Part shown: positions 46,655 to 55,440 of the stretch, piece by piece
How the letters are laid out: every line of letters starts with the position of its first letter
Numbering within the stretch: position 1 is the stretch's first letter
Assembly (NCBI RefSeq): GCF_022749495.1
Contig: NZ_CP094241.1
Location: 558,001-622,000, forward strand
Length of the DNA: 64,000 nucleotides
Reading direction: 5' to 3'
DNA from: Neisseria macacae ATCC 33926
Lineage (GTDB): Bacteria; Pseudomonadota; Gammaproteobacteria; Burkholderiales; Neisseriaceae
The notes under the pieces: model-generated
The model's input: only the letters and a program-made list of their open reading frames with translations
Database searches by the model: none
Told to the model about the DNA's origin: nothing
Position numbers and translations under genes: made by a program

Positions 46655-47189
46655 ATTTCGCTTCGCCCAAGCTGTTTGCCTTAGTGAAGAAGCCGACCAG
46701 TGCTGGTGTGGATTCGGCGGTGATGTTCGGCAGCTTGGCGACTTTCAGCGCGGTGAGTGTGAATTCGTAGCGGTGTTTCCTGCCTTCGGGGGGACATGCG
46801 CCGCCGTAGCCCGGAGTGCCGAAGTCTGTGCGGGTTTGCAGCGCGCCTTTGGGCAGCCTGCCGCCTTGCGCGGTAATGCCTGCGGGTAGGCGGCGGACAT
46901 CGGCGGGGATGTCGGCGACCACCCAATGCATCCAGCCCAGGCCGGTTGGCGCGTCTTTATCGTAAACAGTCAGGACGAAACTTTTTGTCCCTGCGGGCGG
47001 ATTTTTCCACGACAGCGCGGGCGAAGCATTGCCGCCCGAACAGCCAAAGCCGTAAGGCGCGCTCAAAAGCTGGTTTTGCGTGAAGCCGCCGTCTTTGGAC
47101 GGGTTGTCGAATTGCAGCGTGAATGCGCCCTCGGCAAAGGCGGCGGTTGAAAAAGCCAGCAGTACGGCGGAGAGGATGCGGGTTTGCAT
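46632..47189 (-). CDS. PEBP/YbhB-YbcL-like secreted protein
   Basis: This 185-residue protein has a signal peptide (MQTRILSAVLLAFSTAAFA). The phosphatidylethanolamine-binding fold shows as NASPALSWKNPPAGTKSFVLTVYDKDAP, then GWMHWVVADIP, then FGTPGYGGACPPEGRKHRYEFTLTAL. The ligand pocket residues (D, H, GxxxPP-G) are present. Bacterial members have no settled role. The start is at the signal peptide Met; the frame extends 36 bp further without a good ribosome-binding site. Its 3' end overlaps that of the AraC gene. Confidence 0.88.
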   Translation of the reverse strand: MQTRILSAVLLAFSTAAFAEGAFTLQFDNPSKDGGFTQNQLLSAPYGFGCSGGNASPALSWKNPPAGTKSFVLTVYDKDAPTGLGWMHWVVADIPADVRRLPAGITAQGGRLPKGALQTRTDFGTPGYGGACPPEGRKHRYEFTLTALKVAKLPNITAESTPALVGFFTKANSLGEAKFTVEHRR

Positions 47190-47303
47190 AGATGATTCCT
47201 TTGCTTGATGAATAAGTGGATTCATTATAGGCTGTCAATGGCGGCAGGAATGTGCCGAAACGGTTGGATGATGTGCCGAAATGCGCAAATGCAAAAATCC
47301 GTG

Positions 47304-47336
47304 GTTTCAGACGACCCTTTGCAGGTCGTCTGAAAT
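47304..47336. terminator. DUS inverted repeat
   Basis: TTTCAGACGACC and GGTCGTCTGAAA with a 7-nt loop, upstream of the PEBP-like gene and of the Ada-like gene. Confidence 0.7.
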
Positions 47337-47500
47337 CTTTAATTCCTTTCCCTGAGGCTTTGGAAATATCGAATATTTAGGAATTGCCGCAACCTGACCC
47401 TCAAGATTTACGTCATAGCCCGTTCCTGCATCGGCGTGCGGGAATGACGAGAATTGGGGATTTTGCCGCCAAATCCATGATAGAGATATGGAGCAAACGA

Positions 47501-48253
47501 ATGATTACCCTGCCTTCCTTAAACAACCTACCGTCAAAATGGGATGAAATCCGCCATTGGCTCGAAACCCAAGTTTTTGAGTGTGAAGTCATGCTGTATC
47601 CCAATCTGACGGAACACGAAGCCAAGCAGTTCGAGCAGGATTTTATCGACTGTATCGGCTGCGCGCCTGAAGAATATGTCCGTATCCGCCGCGCCATCCG
47701 TTTGTTGGAAGCGCATTATCCTGACAGCTCAAACGAATTAACCGCCGCCGCCATTGCCACGCCTTTGGGCGAGATGCTGGCGGTGTTCGGTGGCAAAGGG
47801 TTGTGTTTGCTGGAATTTGTCGGGCAGAAGCATATGGAACAGGAAATTACCGCCGTCCAAAAAGCCTTGCGCGGACGGTTTGTGTTTCGGGAGGATGAGC
47901 GAACGCAACTTCTGCGGCAGGAATTGGACTTATACTTCAAGGGTCGTCTGAAAACCTTTGCCACGCCCTTGGAGCAGATTGGTACCGAATTTCAAAAGCA
48001 GGCATGGGATGCGCTCTTGGCGATTCCTTACGGCGAAACGCGCAGCTACAAGGAGCAGGCGCAGTGTTTGGGCAATCCCAAAGCCGTCCGCGCCGTTGCC
48101 GCCGCCAACGGGCAGAACAAAGTGTCCATCCTGATTCCCTGCCACCGCGTCATCGGCAGCGACGGCAAGCTGACCGGCTACGCGGGCGGCCTGAACCGCA
48201 AACAGTCGCTGCTTGCTTTGGAACGCGGCGAAGTTCAGACGACCTTGTTTTGA
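47501..48253 (+). CDS. Ada-like protein with O6-methylguanine-DNA methyltransferase domain
   Basis: This 250-residue protein has an AraC-like helix-turn-helix remnant at about 20-75 (LTEHEAKQFEQDFIDCIGCAPEEYVRIRRAIRLL). A methyltransferase domain follows: FQKQAWDALLAIPYGETRSYKEQA, then the active site IPCHRVIGSDGKLTGYAGGL. The active cysteine accepts alkyl groups from guanine. The metal-binding Ada N domain is absent. Frames upstream to 47384 lack a Shine-Dalgarno; GGAG at 47492 favours 47501. An uptake sequence is read as GRLKT. Confidence 0.9.
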   Translation: MITLPSLNNLPSKWDEIRHWLETQVFECEVMLYPNLTEHEAKQFEQDFIDCIGCAPEEYVRIRRAIRLLEAHYPDSSNELTAAAIATPLGEMLAVFGGKGLCLLEFVGQKHMEQEITAVQKALRGRFVFREDERTQLLRQELDLYFKGRLKTFATPLEQIGTEFQKQAWDALLAIPYGETRSYKEQAQCLGNPKAVRAVAAANGQNKVSILIPCHRVIGSDGKLTGYAGGLNRKQSLLALERGEVQTTLF

Positions 48254-48368
48254 TTTCGGAGCAGGTTTCGCACTCTGAAAAACGGTCGGCAATGATGCCT
48301 GACAAAATCCGCATACAAAACAATATCGGGCATCAATGCCCGACCTGCCGGAAAGGAGAAATACGAAT

Positions 48369-49364
48369 ATGAACCTGAAAAACCGCCATTTCCTGAAACT
48401 TTTGGACTTCACGCCCGAAGAAATCACCGCCTACCTCGACCTTGCCGCCGAGTTGAAAGCCGCCAAAAAGGCAGGGCACGAAGTGCAGCGGATGAAAGGG
48501 AAGAACATCGCCTTGATTTTTGAAAAAACATCGACCCGTACCCGCTGCGCGTTTGAAGTCGCCGCACGCGACCAAGGGGCGGGTGTCACTTATCTGGAGC
48601 CGTCCGCCAGCCAAATCGGGCATAAGGAAAGCATCAAAGACACTGCCCGCGTGTTGGGCAGGATGTACGACGGCATCGAATATCGCGGCTTCGGGCAGGA
48701 CGTGGTCGAAGAATTGGCAAAATACGCCGGCGTGCCCGTGTTCAACGGTCTGACCAACGAGTTCCACCCCACCCAAATGCTCGCCGACGCGCTGACCATG
48801 CGCGAACACAGCGGCAAACCTTTGAACCAAACTGCGTTTGCCTACGTCGGCGACGCGCGTTACAACATGGCAAATTCGCTGCTGGTGTTGGGCGCGAAGC
48901 TCGGCATGGACGTGCGTATCGGCGCACCGAAAACCTTGTGGCCGTCTGAAAACATCGTCGCCCGCGCCCGCGCCGTCGCTGAAGAAACCGGCGGAAAGAT
49001 TTTGCTCACCGAAAGCGTGGAAGAGGCCGTCAAAGGCGTAGATTTTATCCATACCGACGTGTGGGTCAGCATGGGTGAGCCGAAAGAAGCATGGCAGGAA
49101 CGCATTGATTTGTTGAAAGATTACCGCGTTACCCCCGAGCTGATGGCGGCATCGGGCAACTTGCAGGTTAAATTCATGCACTGCCTGCCCGCCTTCCACA
49201 ACCGCGAAACCAAAGTCGGCGAATGGATTTACGAAACCTTCGGCTTAAACGGCGTGGAAGTGACGGAAGAAGTATTCGAAAGCCCCGCCAGCATCGTGTT
49301 CGACCAAGCGGAAAACCGGATGCACACGATTAAGGCGGTGATGGTGGCGGCGTTGGGGGATTGA
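48369..49364 (+). CDS. argF: Ornithine carbamoyltransferase
   Basis: ArgF joins carbamoyl phosphate to ornithine to form citrulline. The 331-residue enzyme has the carbamoyl-phosphate motif STRTRCAFE near 55, the HPTQ motif in EFHPTQMLAD, DARYNMANS, and HCLPAFHN with the catalytic Cys. AAAGGAG stands 9 bp before the ATG. A longer frame from 48336 is not needed. A core of the other uptake dialect is in frame, read WPSENIV. Confidence 0.97.
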   Translation: MNLKNRHFLKLLDFTPEEITAYLDLAAELKAAKKAGHEVQRMKGKNIALIFEKTSTRTRCAFEVAARDQGAGVTYLEPSASQIGHKESIKDTARVLGRMYDGIEYRGFGQDVVEELAKYAGVPVFNGLTNEFHPTQMLADALTMREHSGKPLNQTAFAYVGDARYNMANSLLVLGAKLGMDVRIGAPKTLWPSENIVARARAVAEETGGKILLTESVEEAVKGVDFIHTDVWVSMGEPKEAWQERIDLLKDYRVTPELMAASGNLQVKFMHCLPAFHNRETKVGEWIYETFGLNGVEVTEEVFESPASIVFDQAENRMHTIKAVMVAALGD

Positions 49365-49388
49365 CGGCGTTTCTGTTTGAATCCATTA

Positions 49389-49433
49389 AAAAGGTCGTCT
49401 GAAAATCAATATAACGGGTTTTCAGACGACCTT
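49389..49433. terminator. argF terminator, DUS inverted repeat
   Basis: AAAAAGGTCGTCTGAAAA and TTTTCAGACGACCTTTT with a 12-nt loop. Confidence 0.87.
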
Positions 49434-49616
49434 TTGCCTTTATATCCTTTATAATCACGTCCATCACATTTTTATCCGTGCGCCATCCAAGCGGCGACGG
49501 AGCAATACGCGGCAGAGGCATGGCGGGTTCAGTTTAAACGGGTTTGGCATGGCTCCGCCTGTCCAGATTGAAGCTTAATCCGCCATCCGAATACGCCGCC
49601 CATCCGAAAGGTTCGC

Positions 49617-50756
49617 ATGACCACTTATTCCCTCTTCGTTACCTGCCCGCGCGGTCTCGAAGCCCCTTTATCCCAAGAACTCGACCAACTCAAATGCCAA
49701 GACATCCGCGCTGTTGACGGCGGCGTTGCGTGCAAAGGCGGTATGGAGCAGGTGTACCGCATCAACCTGCATTCGCGCACCGCCAGCCGCGTGTTGCTGC
49801 GCCTGACCAAAAGCGGCTACCGCAGCGAGCAAGACATTTATAAAGCCGCGAAAAATATCCGCTGGACGGATTGGTTCGACTTAGAACAAACCTTCAAAGT
49901 CAAAGTAGAAGGCAAACGCGCCCAAGTCAAAAGTTTGGATTTCGTCGGGCTGAAAATCAAAGACGCCGTGTGCGACGTGTTCCGTGACGCTTGCAGCGCG
50001 CGCCCCAGCGTCGGCAAAATCCGCCCCGACATCCGCATCCATGCCTTTATCGACGAGCGCGACATTCAAATTTTCATCGACACATCCGGCGAAGCCTTGT
50101 TCAAACGCGGCTACCGCCAAGACACGGGCGAAGCGCCGATGCGCGAAAACTTGGCGGCGGGCTTGCTGCTGCTGGCGGGCTATGACGGTACGCAGCCTTT
50201 CCAAGACCCGTTTTGCGGCAGCGGCACCATCGTCATCGAAGCCGCGTGGATTGCCACCCGCCGCGCGCCCGGTTTGATGCGCCGTTTCGGGTTTGAGAAG
50301 CTGAAAAACTTCGATGCCGCCCTTTGGAAAAAGCTGCAACACGAAGCCGAAACGCAAATCCGCCCCGCGCCTGCCCCGATTTCGGGCAGCGACAACGACC
50401 GCTATATAATCCGCGCCGCCGTTGCCAACGCCCAAGCTGCCGAAGTGGACACGTTTGTCCGTTTTGAAGTCAAAGACGCGCAGGATACCCGTCCGAACGG
50501 GGAAGGCGGCATTTTGATTTCCAATCCGCCTTACGGCGTCCGTCTTGCCGAAGTCCAAGCCCTGCAAGCCCTTTATCCGCAGTTGGGTGCGTGGCTGAAG
50601 CAGCATTACGCGGGCTGGTTGGCGGGAATGTTTACCGGCGACCGCGATATGCCGAAATTCATGCGCCTTTCACCCAAACGCAAAATCCCGCTCTACAACG
50701 GCAACTTAGACTGCCGCCTGTTTTTGATGGATATGGTCAAAGGGTCGAACCGATAA
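49617..50756 (+). CDS. THUMP-domain class I rRNA methyltransferase, RlmL N-half type
   Basis: This 379-residue protein starts with a ferredoxin-like and THUMP region (about 40-160, VYRINLHSRTASRVLLRL). A Rossmann methyltransferase follows: FQDPFCGSGTIVIEAAWIA, then the NPPY active-site motif in LISNPPYGVRL. This is the pattern of E. coli RlmL's first half, which makes m2G2445 in 23S rRNA. The second, RlmK half is absent, as in many bacteria. It ends at an uptake hairpin. Confidence 0.9.
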   Translation: MTTYSLFVTCPRGLEAPLSQELDQLKCQDIRAVDGGVACKGGMEQVYRINLHSRTASRVLLRLTKSGYRSEQDIYKAAKNIRWTDWFDLEQTFKVKVEGKRAQVKSLDFVGLKIKDAVCDVFRDACSARPSVGKIRPDIRIHAFIDERDIQIFIDTSGEALFKRGYRQDTGEAPMRENLAAGLLLLAGYDGTQPFQDPFCGSGTIVIEAAWIATRRAPGLMRRFGFEKLKNFDAALWKKLQHEAETQIRPAPAPISGSDNDRYIIRAAVANAQAAEVDTFVRFEVKDAQDTRPNGEGGILISNPPYGVRLAEVQALQALYPQLGAWLKQHYAGWLAGMFTGDRDMPKFMRLSPKRKIPLYNGNLDCRLFLMDMVKGSNR

Positions 50757-50765
50757 ATACGGTTG

Positions 50766-50818
50766 AAGGTCGTCTGAAAAGCGGCGGCAACGCTGTTTCC
50801 GTTTTCAGACGACCTTTT
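50766..50818. terminator. DUS inverted-repeat terminator
   Basis: AAGGTCGTCTGAAAA and TTTTCAGACGACCTTTTT with a GC-rich loop, after the RlmL-type gene. Confidence 0.85.
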
Positions 50819-50831
50819 TGTTTGGAAGAAA

Positions 50832-50938
50832 TATAGTGGATTAACTTTAAATCAGGACAAGGCGACAAAGCCGCAGACAGTACAGATAGTACGGAACCGA
50901 TTCACTTGGTGCTTCAGCACCTTAGAGAATCGTTCTCT
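50832..50938. repeat. Correia element truncated at the right end
   Basis: The left terminus TATAGTGGATTAA and about two-thirds of the body match the full copies, up to AATCGTTCTCT; the right third is missing. The break is 49 bp before the DUF333 gene. Confidence 0.85.
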
Positions 50939-50986
50939 GAAATTCGGGCTGAGGTCGTCTGAATCACGATATCGAAAGGAAATAAT

Positions 50987-51226
50987 ATGATGAAACCTGT
51001 TGTTTTGAGCATTGCCGCCGCTACGGTTTTGGCGGCCTGCAATACGTCCGCCCAACAAGAAGCGCCGACAGTCGACGCGGCAAATCCGGCTTCTGAGTTT
51101 TGCGTGAAGCAGGGCGGGAAATTGGAAATGAAAAAAGACAAAGACGGCGGCGAATATGCGCTTTGCCATCTGCCGGACGGTACGGTCGTTGAAGAATGGG
51201 CATATTTCCGCCAGCACAATCAGTAA
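50987..51226 (+). CDS. DUF333 lipoprotein
   Basis: This 79-residue protein has a lipobox (LAAC, Cys18 from the first Met) and one DUF333 domain: NPASEFCVKQGGKLEMKKDK followed by GGEYALCHLPDGTVVEEW. The domain has a conserved cysteine pair and is often annotated hemolysin-like with little evidence. GAAAGGA stands 7 bp before the ATG-ATG start. It is flanked on both sides by Correia remnants, and its stop touches the right one. Confidence 0.88.
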   Translation: MMKPVVLSIAAATVLAACNTSAQQEAPTVDAANPASEFCVKQGGKLEMKKDKDGGEYALCHLPDGTVVEEWAYFRQHNQ

Positions 51227-51296
51227 TATAGTAGATTAAATTTAAACCAGGACAAGGCGAGGTAACGCCGTACCGGTTTAAAGTTAATCCACTATA
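51227..51296. repeat. Correia element, short form, 70 bp
   Basis: TATAGTAGATTAAA (one change in the terminus) to TTAATCCACTATA, with about 90 bp of the core deleted. It begins the base after the DUF333 stop. Confidence 0.88.
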
Positions 51297-51371
51297 ACGC
51301 ATTGAGCCGTCGCGCTTCGGACGCTTAGGCTCGATATGGTTGCTTTGATTTCGGCAGCGGCAGCTATAACG

Positions 51372-51416
51372 AAAAGGTCGTCTGAAACCTTGTTTAAGGG
51401 TTTCAGACGACCTTTT
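51372..51416. terminator. DUS inverted-repeat terminator after serS
   Basis: AAAAGGTCGTCTGAAACC and GGTTTCAGACGACCTTTT, 30 bp past the serS stop. Confidence 0.87.
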
Positions 51417-51447
51417 GATATGTTAGCGATGGAATCAGCTACACGGT

Positions 51448-52743
51448 TTATCGGGCTTCCAGTTTGGTCACGCCGCCCATATAAGGCTGCAAAGCGGCAG
51501 GAATATTGATGCTGCCGTCGGCGTTTTGATGGTTTTCCAAAACCGCAACCAAAGTGCGGCCTACTGCCAAGCCGGAGCCGTTCAAAGTATGTACCAAGCG
51601 GTTTTTGCCGTTTTCGTCTTTGAAACGCGCCTTCATGCGGCGGGCTTGGAAATCTTCGCAGTTGGAGCAGCTTGAGATTTCGCGGTAGGTGTTTTGTGCG
51701 GGAACCCAGACTTCCAAGTCGTAGGTTTTGGTCGCGCCGAAGCCCATGTCGCCGGTACACAGCGTAATCACGCGGTAGGGCAGTTCCAAAGCCTTCAGGA
51801 TGTTTTCGGCATGACCGACCATTTCTTCCAGCGCTTCGTATGATTTTTCGGGATGAACGATTTGCACCATTTCCACTTTGTCGAATTGGTGTTGGCGAAT
51901 CAGACCGCGCACGTCTTTGCCGTATGCGCCCGCTTCGGAGCGGAAACATGGGGAATGGGCGGTCAGCTTCAGCGGCAAATCGCTGCCTGCCACGATGCTG
52001 TCGGCAACGGTATTGGTCAGCGTCACTTCGGCGGTCGGAATCAGATATTGCGTTTTTTTGCTCTCGTCACCGCCGCGGGTAACATGGAACAAATCTTCTG
52101 CAAATTTAGGCAGTTGGCCTGTGCCTTGCAGGGTGGTGTCGTCCACGATGTAGGGCGTGTAATGCTCGGTGTAGCCGTGTTTCAGCGTGTGCGTATCGAG
52201 CATGAATTGCGCCAGCGCGCGGTGCAGGCGGGCGATTTGACCTTTCATGACGGTAAAGCGCGCGCCGGACAGTTTCGCGCCTCCTTCGAAATCCAAGCCC
52301 AAAGGTTCGCCCAAATCGACATGGTCTTTGATTTCAAAGTCAAATTCGCGCGGGGTGCCGACTTTGCGGACTTCGACGTTTTCGGTTTCGTCTTTGCCGA
52401 CAGGCACGCTTTCGTGCGGCAGGTTGGGTATGCTCAACAACCATGCGTCCAATTCTTTCTGAACGGCATCCAAATCGGCGGCGGCCTGCTCCAAATCGGT
52501 TTTGATTTGGGCGACTTGATCCATGGCTGCCTGCGCCTCTTCGTGTTTGCCCTGTCCTTTCAATGCGCCGATTTGTTTGGAAATGCTGTTGCGCGAGGCT
52601 TGCAGTTCTTCGGTTTTCACTTGGACGGCTTTGCGCTGCTCTTCCAAGGCATTGAAACGTGCGGTATCAAACTCGTAACCGCGCTGCGCCAAACGTTCGG
52701 CGACGGCTGCGGTGTGGTTGCGGAGCTGTTGGATGTCTAACAT
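51448..52743 (-). CDS. serS: Seryl-tRNA synthetase
   Basis: This 431-residue class II synthetase charges tRNA-Ser. An N-terminal antiparallel coiled coil (about 30-100) is followed by motif 2 (FRSEAGAYGKDVRGLIRQHQFDKVEMVQIV) and motif 3 (NGSGLAVGRTLVAVLENHQ). The start MLDIQQLRNHT is the conserved one; the frame extends 45 bp. The length is normal. Confidence 0.97.
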   Translation of the reverse strand: MLDIQQLRNHTAAVAERLAQRGYEFDTARFNALEEQRKAVQVKTEELQASRNSISKQIGALKGQGKHEEAQAAMDQVAQIKTDLEQAAADLDAVQKELDAWLLSIPNLPHESVPVGKDETENVEVRKVGTPREFDFEIKDHVDLGEPLGLDFEGGAKLSGARFTVMKGQIARLHRALAQFMLDTHTLKHGYTEHYTPYIVDDTTLQGTGQLPKFAEDLFHVTRGGDESKKTQYLIPTAEVTLTNTVADSIVAGSDLPLKLTAHSPCFRSEAGAYGKDVRGLIRQHQFDKVEMVQIVHPEKSYEALEEMVGHAENILKALELPYRVITLCTGDMGFGATKTYDLEVWVPAQNTYREISSCSNCEDFQARRMKARFKDENGKNRLVHTLNGSGLAVGRTLVAVLENHQNADGSINIPAALQPYMGGVTKLEAR

Positions 52744-52848
52744 TTTGTTCTCTCGATAAGATTTGGAAATGGCATCATTGTAAACCAAATTAAGGATATT
52801 TTCACAATGGAAGCGTTGGGCGGCGGGCTTTGCGGCGGATATGAAAAG

Positions 52849-52887
52849 GGTCGCCTGAAACGCCGGATTTAAGTTTTCAGACGACCT
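52849..52887. terminator. DUS-like inverted repeat
   Basis: GGTCGCCTGAAAC (a variant core) faces GTTTTCAGACGACC; one arm has a T to C change. Confidence 0.6.
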
Positions 52888-52981
52888 CGGACGGATTCGG
52901 ATACGCTAAACCCGATACCGTCAGATGTATTTTTCCTAATGTCCGCAATGTCTGTAAAACACGGGCGGCGGCTTGCCATCA

Positions 52982-53548
52982 TCAGGTTTTCGGCAGGGTG
53001 ACGCCGGTTTGTCCCATGTATTTGCCGTTGCGGTCTTTGTAGGAAGTTTCGCAGATTTCGTCGCTCTCGAAGAAGAGGACTTGCGCCACGCCTTCGCCGG
53101 CGTAGATTTTGGCGGGCAGGGGGGTGGTGTTGGAAAACTCGAGGGTCACGTAGCCTTCCCATTCCGGTTCGAACGGGGTCACGTTGACGATAATGCCGCA
53201 GCGGGCGTAGGTGGATTTGCCCAAGCAGACGGTCAGGACGTTGCGCGGGATGCGGAAGTATTCGACCGTACGCGCCAGCGCGAAGGAATTAGGGGGGATG
53301 ATGCAGCAGTCGTCTTCGACGGTGACGAAGTTTTTCGGGTCGAAGTTTTTGGGATCGACGATGGTGCTGTTGATGTTGGTGAAAATTTTAAATTCGTTGG
53401 CGCAGCGGATGTCGTAGCCGTAGCTGGACGTGCCGTAGGAGATGATGCGCTGTCCGTTGGCTTCTTTGATTTGGTTCGGCTCGAAGGGGTCGATCATGCC
53501 GAACTCTTCGCTCATGCGGCGTATCCATTTGTCGGACTTGATGCTCAT
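52982..53548 (-). CDS. dcd: dCTP deaminase
   Basis: This 188-residue trimeric enzyme turns dCTP to dUTP. It has MSIKSDKWIRRM, the active-site pattern RxSxaR-like LARTVEYFRIPRN, and VTPFEPEWEGYVTLEFSNTTPLPAKIYAGEGVAQ with the catalytic Glu. Length and ends match the family. It is separated from serS by the variant hairpin. Confidence 0.96.
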   Translation of the reverse strand: MSIKSDKWIRRMSEEFGMIDPFEPNQIKEANGQRIISYGTSSYGYDIRCANEFKIFTNINSTIVDPKNFDPKNFVTVEDDCCIIPPNSFALARTVEYFRIPRNVLTVCLGKSTYARCGIIVNVTPFEPEWEGYVTLEFSNTTPLPAKIYAGEGVAQVLFFESDEICETSYKDRNGKYMGQTGVTLPKT

Positions 53549-53569
53549 AATGTTTTCCTTGTTTCTTGC

Positions 53570-53606
53570 GGTTTTCAGACGACGTCTGCGGAGAGGTCGT
53601 CTGAAA
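53570..53606. terminator. DUS inverted repeat
   Basis: TTTTCAGACGACG and GGTCGTCTGAAAA lie between dcd and the MORN gene. Confidence 0.7.
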
Positions 53607-53619
53607 ATGCGGGACGGGG

Positions 53620-54036
53620 TTATTTGGTTTTGGGCAGTTTCACTTCTTTAATCATGCCGTTTTCGCATTTCATGATGAAGACGGTTTCGCCGTTTTGCGA
53701 GGCGGTGAATTTGCCGTGCGCGAGGCCTTTTTTGAACGTGCCCGACAGTACCATGTTGCGGAACTTGGTGCTGTTGGAATTGAACGGTTCGATGAAGGTT
53801 TCGCGGTTGGCGGAGACGGTGTAAACGCCTTGTCCGTCGAATTTGCCGTTTTTAAATGCGCCGGTGTAGCTGCGACCGTCTTGGCAGCGCCATGTGCCTT
53901 TGCCGGCGGGTTTGCCGTCTTTGCCGACATCGCCGTCGTAGGTGCAGCCCGGTTCCTGATAGGAAGTCAGGACGGCGGCCGAGGCGGGGAGGGCAAGCAT
54001 AATGGCGAGCGGCAGGAATGCGAGGTGTTTAAACAT
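53620..54036 (-). CDS. MORN-repeat exported protein
   Basis: This 138-residue protein has a signal peptide (MFKHLAFLPLAIMLALPASA). Two to three MORN units follow: YDGDVGKDGKPAGKGTW, YTGAFKNGKFDGQGVY, and a degenerate third LSGTFKKGLAHGKFT. MORN hairpins often contact lipids or proteins; the role here is unknown. Two cysteines (CTYDG, WRCQDG) may form a disulfide. Confidence 0.87.
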   Translation of the reverse strand: MFKHLAFLPLAIMLALPASAAVLTSYQEPGCTYDGDVGKDGKPAGKGTWRCQDGRSYTGAFKNGKFDGQGVYTVSANRETFIEPFNSNSTKFRNMVLSGTFKKGLAHGKFTASQNGETVFIMKCENGMIKEVKLPKTK

Positions 54037-54058
54037 AAAGGTTGTCCATCGGATGTAG

Positions 54059-54099
54059 GTTTCAGACGACCTTTTATCGTGTAAAGGTCGTCTGAAAAA
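54059..54099. terminator. DUS inverted-repeat terminator after rdgC
   Basis: TTTCAGACGACCTTT and AAAGGTCGTCTGAAA with an 8-nt loop. Confidence 0.82.
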
Positions 54100-54999
54100 T
54101 TAGTCTTGCCAGCCGCCCAAATAGGAAACCAGCTCTTCCAACATGGTGCTGACGGATTCCGCCATCAGGATTTGCGAGGCGAAGGCAAGGCTGGCGGCAT
54201 CGTCGCCGTTGCTCTCGGCTTCTTCCTGCAATACGTCGAGGTATTGGATGCGCTTGAGCGTGAAGTCTTGCGTGAGGATGAAGGCGATTTGCTCGCGCCA
54301 CACCAAGCCGAGCTGGGTTACGGTTTTGCCGTTTTTGACGTGTTGGACCACTTCATCGGCGGTCAAATCTTGTTTGGACACTTTGACGACGGGAACAACA
54401 TCGCCCACGCCTTTGAGTTCGCAATCGCTGTCCAATTCAAAACCGCCTTCGCAATGCCCTTGCAACAGCCACTCGGTCATCAGGGAAGAGGGCGATTGCT
54501 TGGTATTCGGCAGCGAGGCTTCCAAACCGCCCAAAGCTTCACGCAGCTTGGTCAGGATGTTTTCCGCTTTAGCGGAAGCCGCGTTGTTGACGAGCAGATA
54601 GCCGTGGCGGGTGTTGAACACCGCTTCAGTACGGCTGCTGCGGGTAAACGCGCGGGGCAGCAGGTCGTCTGTAATTTGTTCTTTAAGCTCTTGTTTTTCC
54701 TTGCGGCCGACATTGCGGGCTTCATTGTTTTGGATTTCCGCCACCTTCTCTTCCAAAATATCGCGGATGACGCCGGCTGGCAGGACTTTTTCTTCTTTTT
54801 TCAGGGCGACGCGCAAAGTAAAGTCGGCAGGAAAAACGAGTTCGGGAGAGAACGAAACCGGTGCGGCAAAGCCCTCGCTGGACCAGTCCAAACCTTGGCA
54901 GCGGGTAAATTCAGCCTCTGCAAGTTTGTCGGTAAGTACGTCCGCTTCGGGCAGCTTTTCTTTGTTGAGCGGATAAAAACTGATCTGCTTGAACCACAT
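54100..54999 (-). CDS. rdgC: Recombination-associated protein RdgC
   Basis: This 299-residue protein starts MWFKQISFYPLNKEK and matches RdgC throughout (PVSFSPELVFPADFTLRVALKKEEKVLP, NAASAKAENILTKLREALGGLEA). RdgC forms DNA-encircling rings and limits RecA; in gonococci it affects pilin antigenic variation. A mutated uptake core (GGTCGTCTGTAA) is in frame, encoding ITDDLL. The stop overlaps the DUS hairpin. Confidence 0.96.
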   Translation of the reverse strand: MWFKQISFYPLNKEKLPEADVLTDKLAEAEFTRCQGLDWSSEGFAAPVSFSPELVFPADFTLRVALKKEEKVLPAGVIRDILEEKVAEIQNNEARNVGRKEKQELKEQITDDLLPRAFTRSSRTEAVFNTRHGYLLVNNAASAKAENILTKLREALGGLEASLPNTKQSPSSLMTEWLLQGHCEGGFELDSDCELKGVGDVVPVVKVSKQDLTADEVVQHVKNGKTVTQLGLVWREQIAFILTQDFTLKRIQYLDVLQEEAESNGDDAASLAFASQILMAESVSTMLEELVSYLGGWQD

Positions 55000-55154
55000 G
55001 GTTTGTTTTCCTTTTCATTAAAAGCGGCATTATACAGGCAAAGCGGATACAAAGATAAGGCGCAGAAGGGTCGTCTGAAACCAATTTGACCATAAAAAAT
55101 GCCCGACCCGTTGACAGCGTTTTGACGCTTATGTATAGTTCGCAACTCGGTTAC

Positions 55155-55230
55155 GCGCCCATCGTCTAGAGGCCTAGGACACTGCCCTTTCACGGCGGCA
55201 ACCGGGGTTCGAATCCCCGTGGGCGTGCCA
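55155..55230 (+). tRNA. tRNA-Glu (anticodon TTC)
   Basis: The acceptor GCGCCCA pairs with TGGGCGT (one G-U), then G and CCA. The loop CTTTCAC gives anticodon TTC. An intrinsic terminator follows. Confidence 0.97.
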
Positions 55231-55237
55231 GATTTTC

Positions 55238-55277
55238 AATAAACCCTTACTGGAGAACAGTAAGGGTTTATTTTTTT
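55238..55277 (+). terminator. tRNA-Glu terminator
   Basis: AATAAACCCTTACTG and CAGTAAGGGTTTATT form a 15-bp stem followed by T5. Confidence 0.93.
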
Positions 55278-55440
55278 GTCTTTGGGAATGGATGGGACTG
55301 GGTATTGGCTGTTTTCATGCAGCCATTAAAGAATTTCGGCTTTTTTGAAAAACTGATTGCAATGAATGGCATAAAAAATCTTAAGCCCAAATCCATGCCT
55401 TGTGCGCAAATTCAGATATTATACGTGTTAGGGTTCTTTT

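Noticed and set aside
47395..47460. Possible dRS3/NIME-type repeat remnant (CCCGTTCCTGCATCGGCGTG)
   Set aside because: It resembles meningococcal repeats only loosely and no paired copy is in the window.
51853..52740. A 295-codon plus-strand open frame
   Set aside because: It is antisense to serS, which has the class II motifs.
54106..55089. A 327-codon plus-strand open frame
   Set aside because: It is antisense to rdgC and runs into its upstream region.
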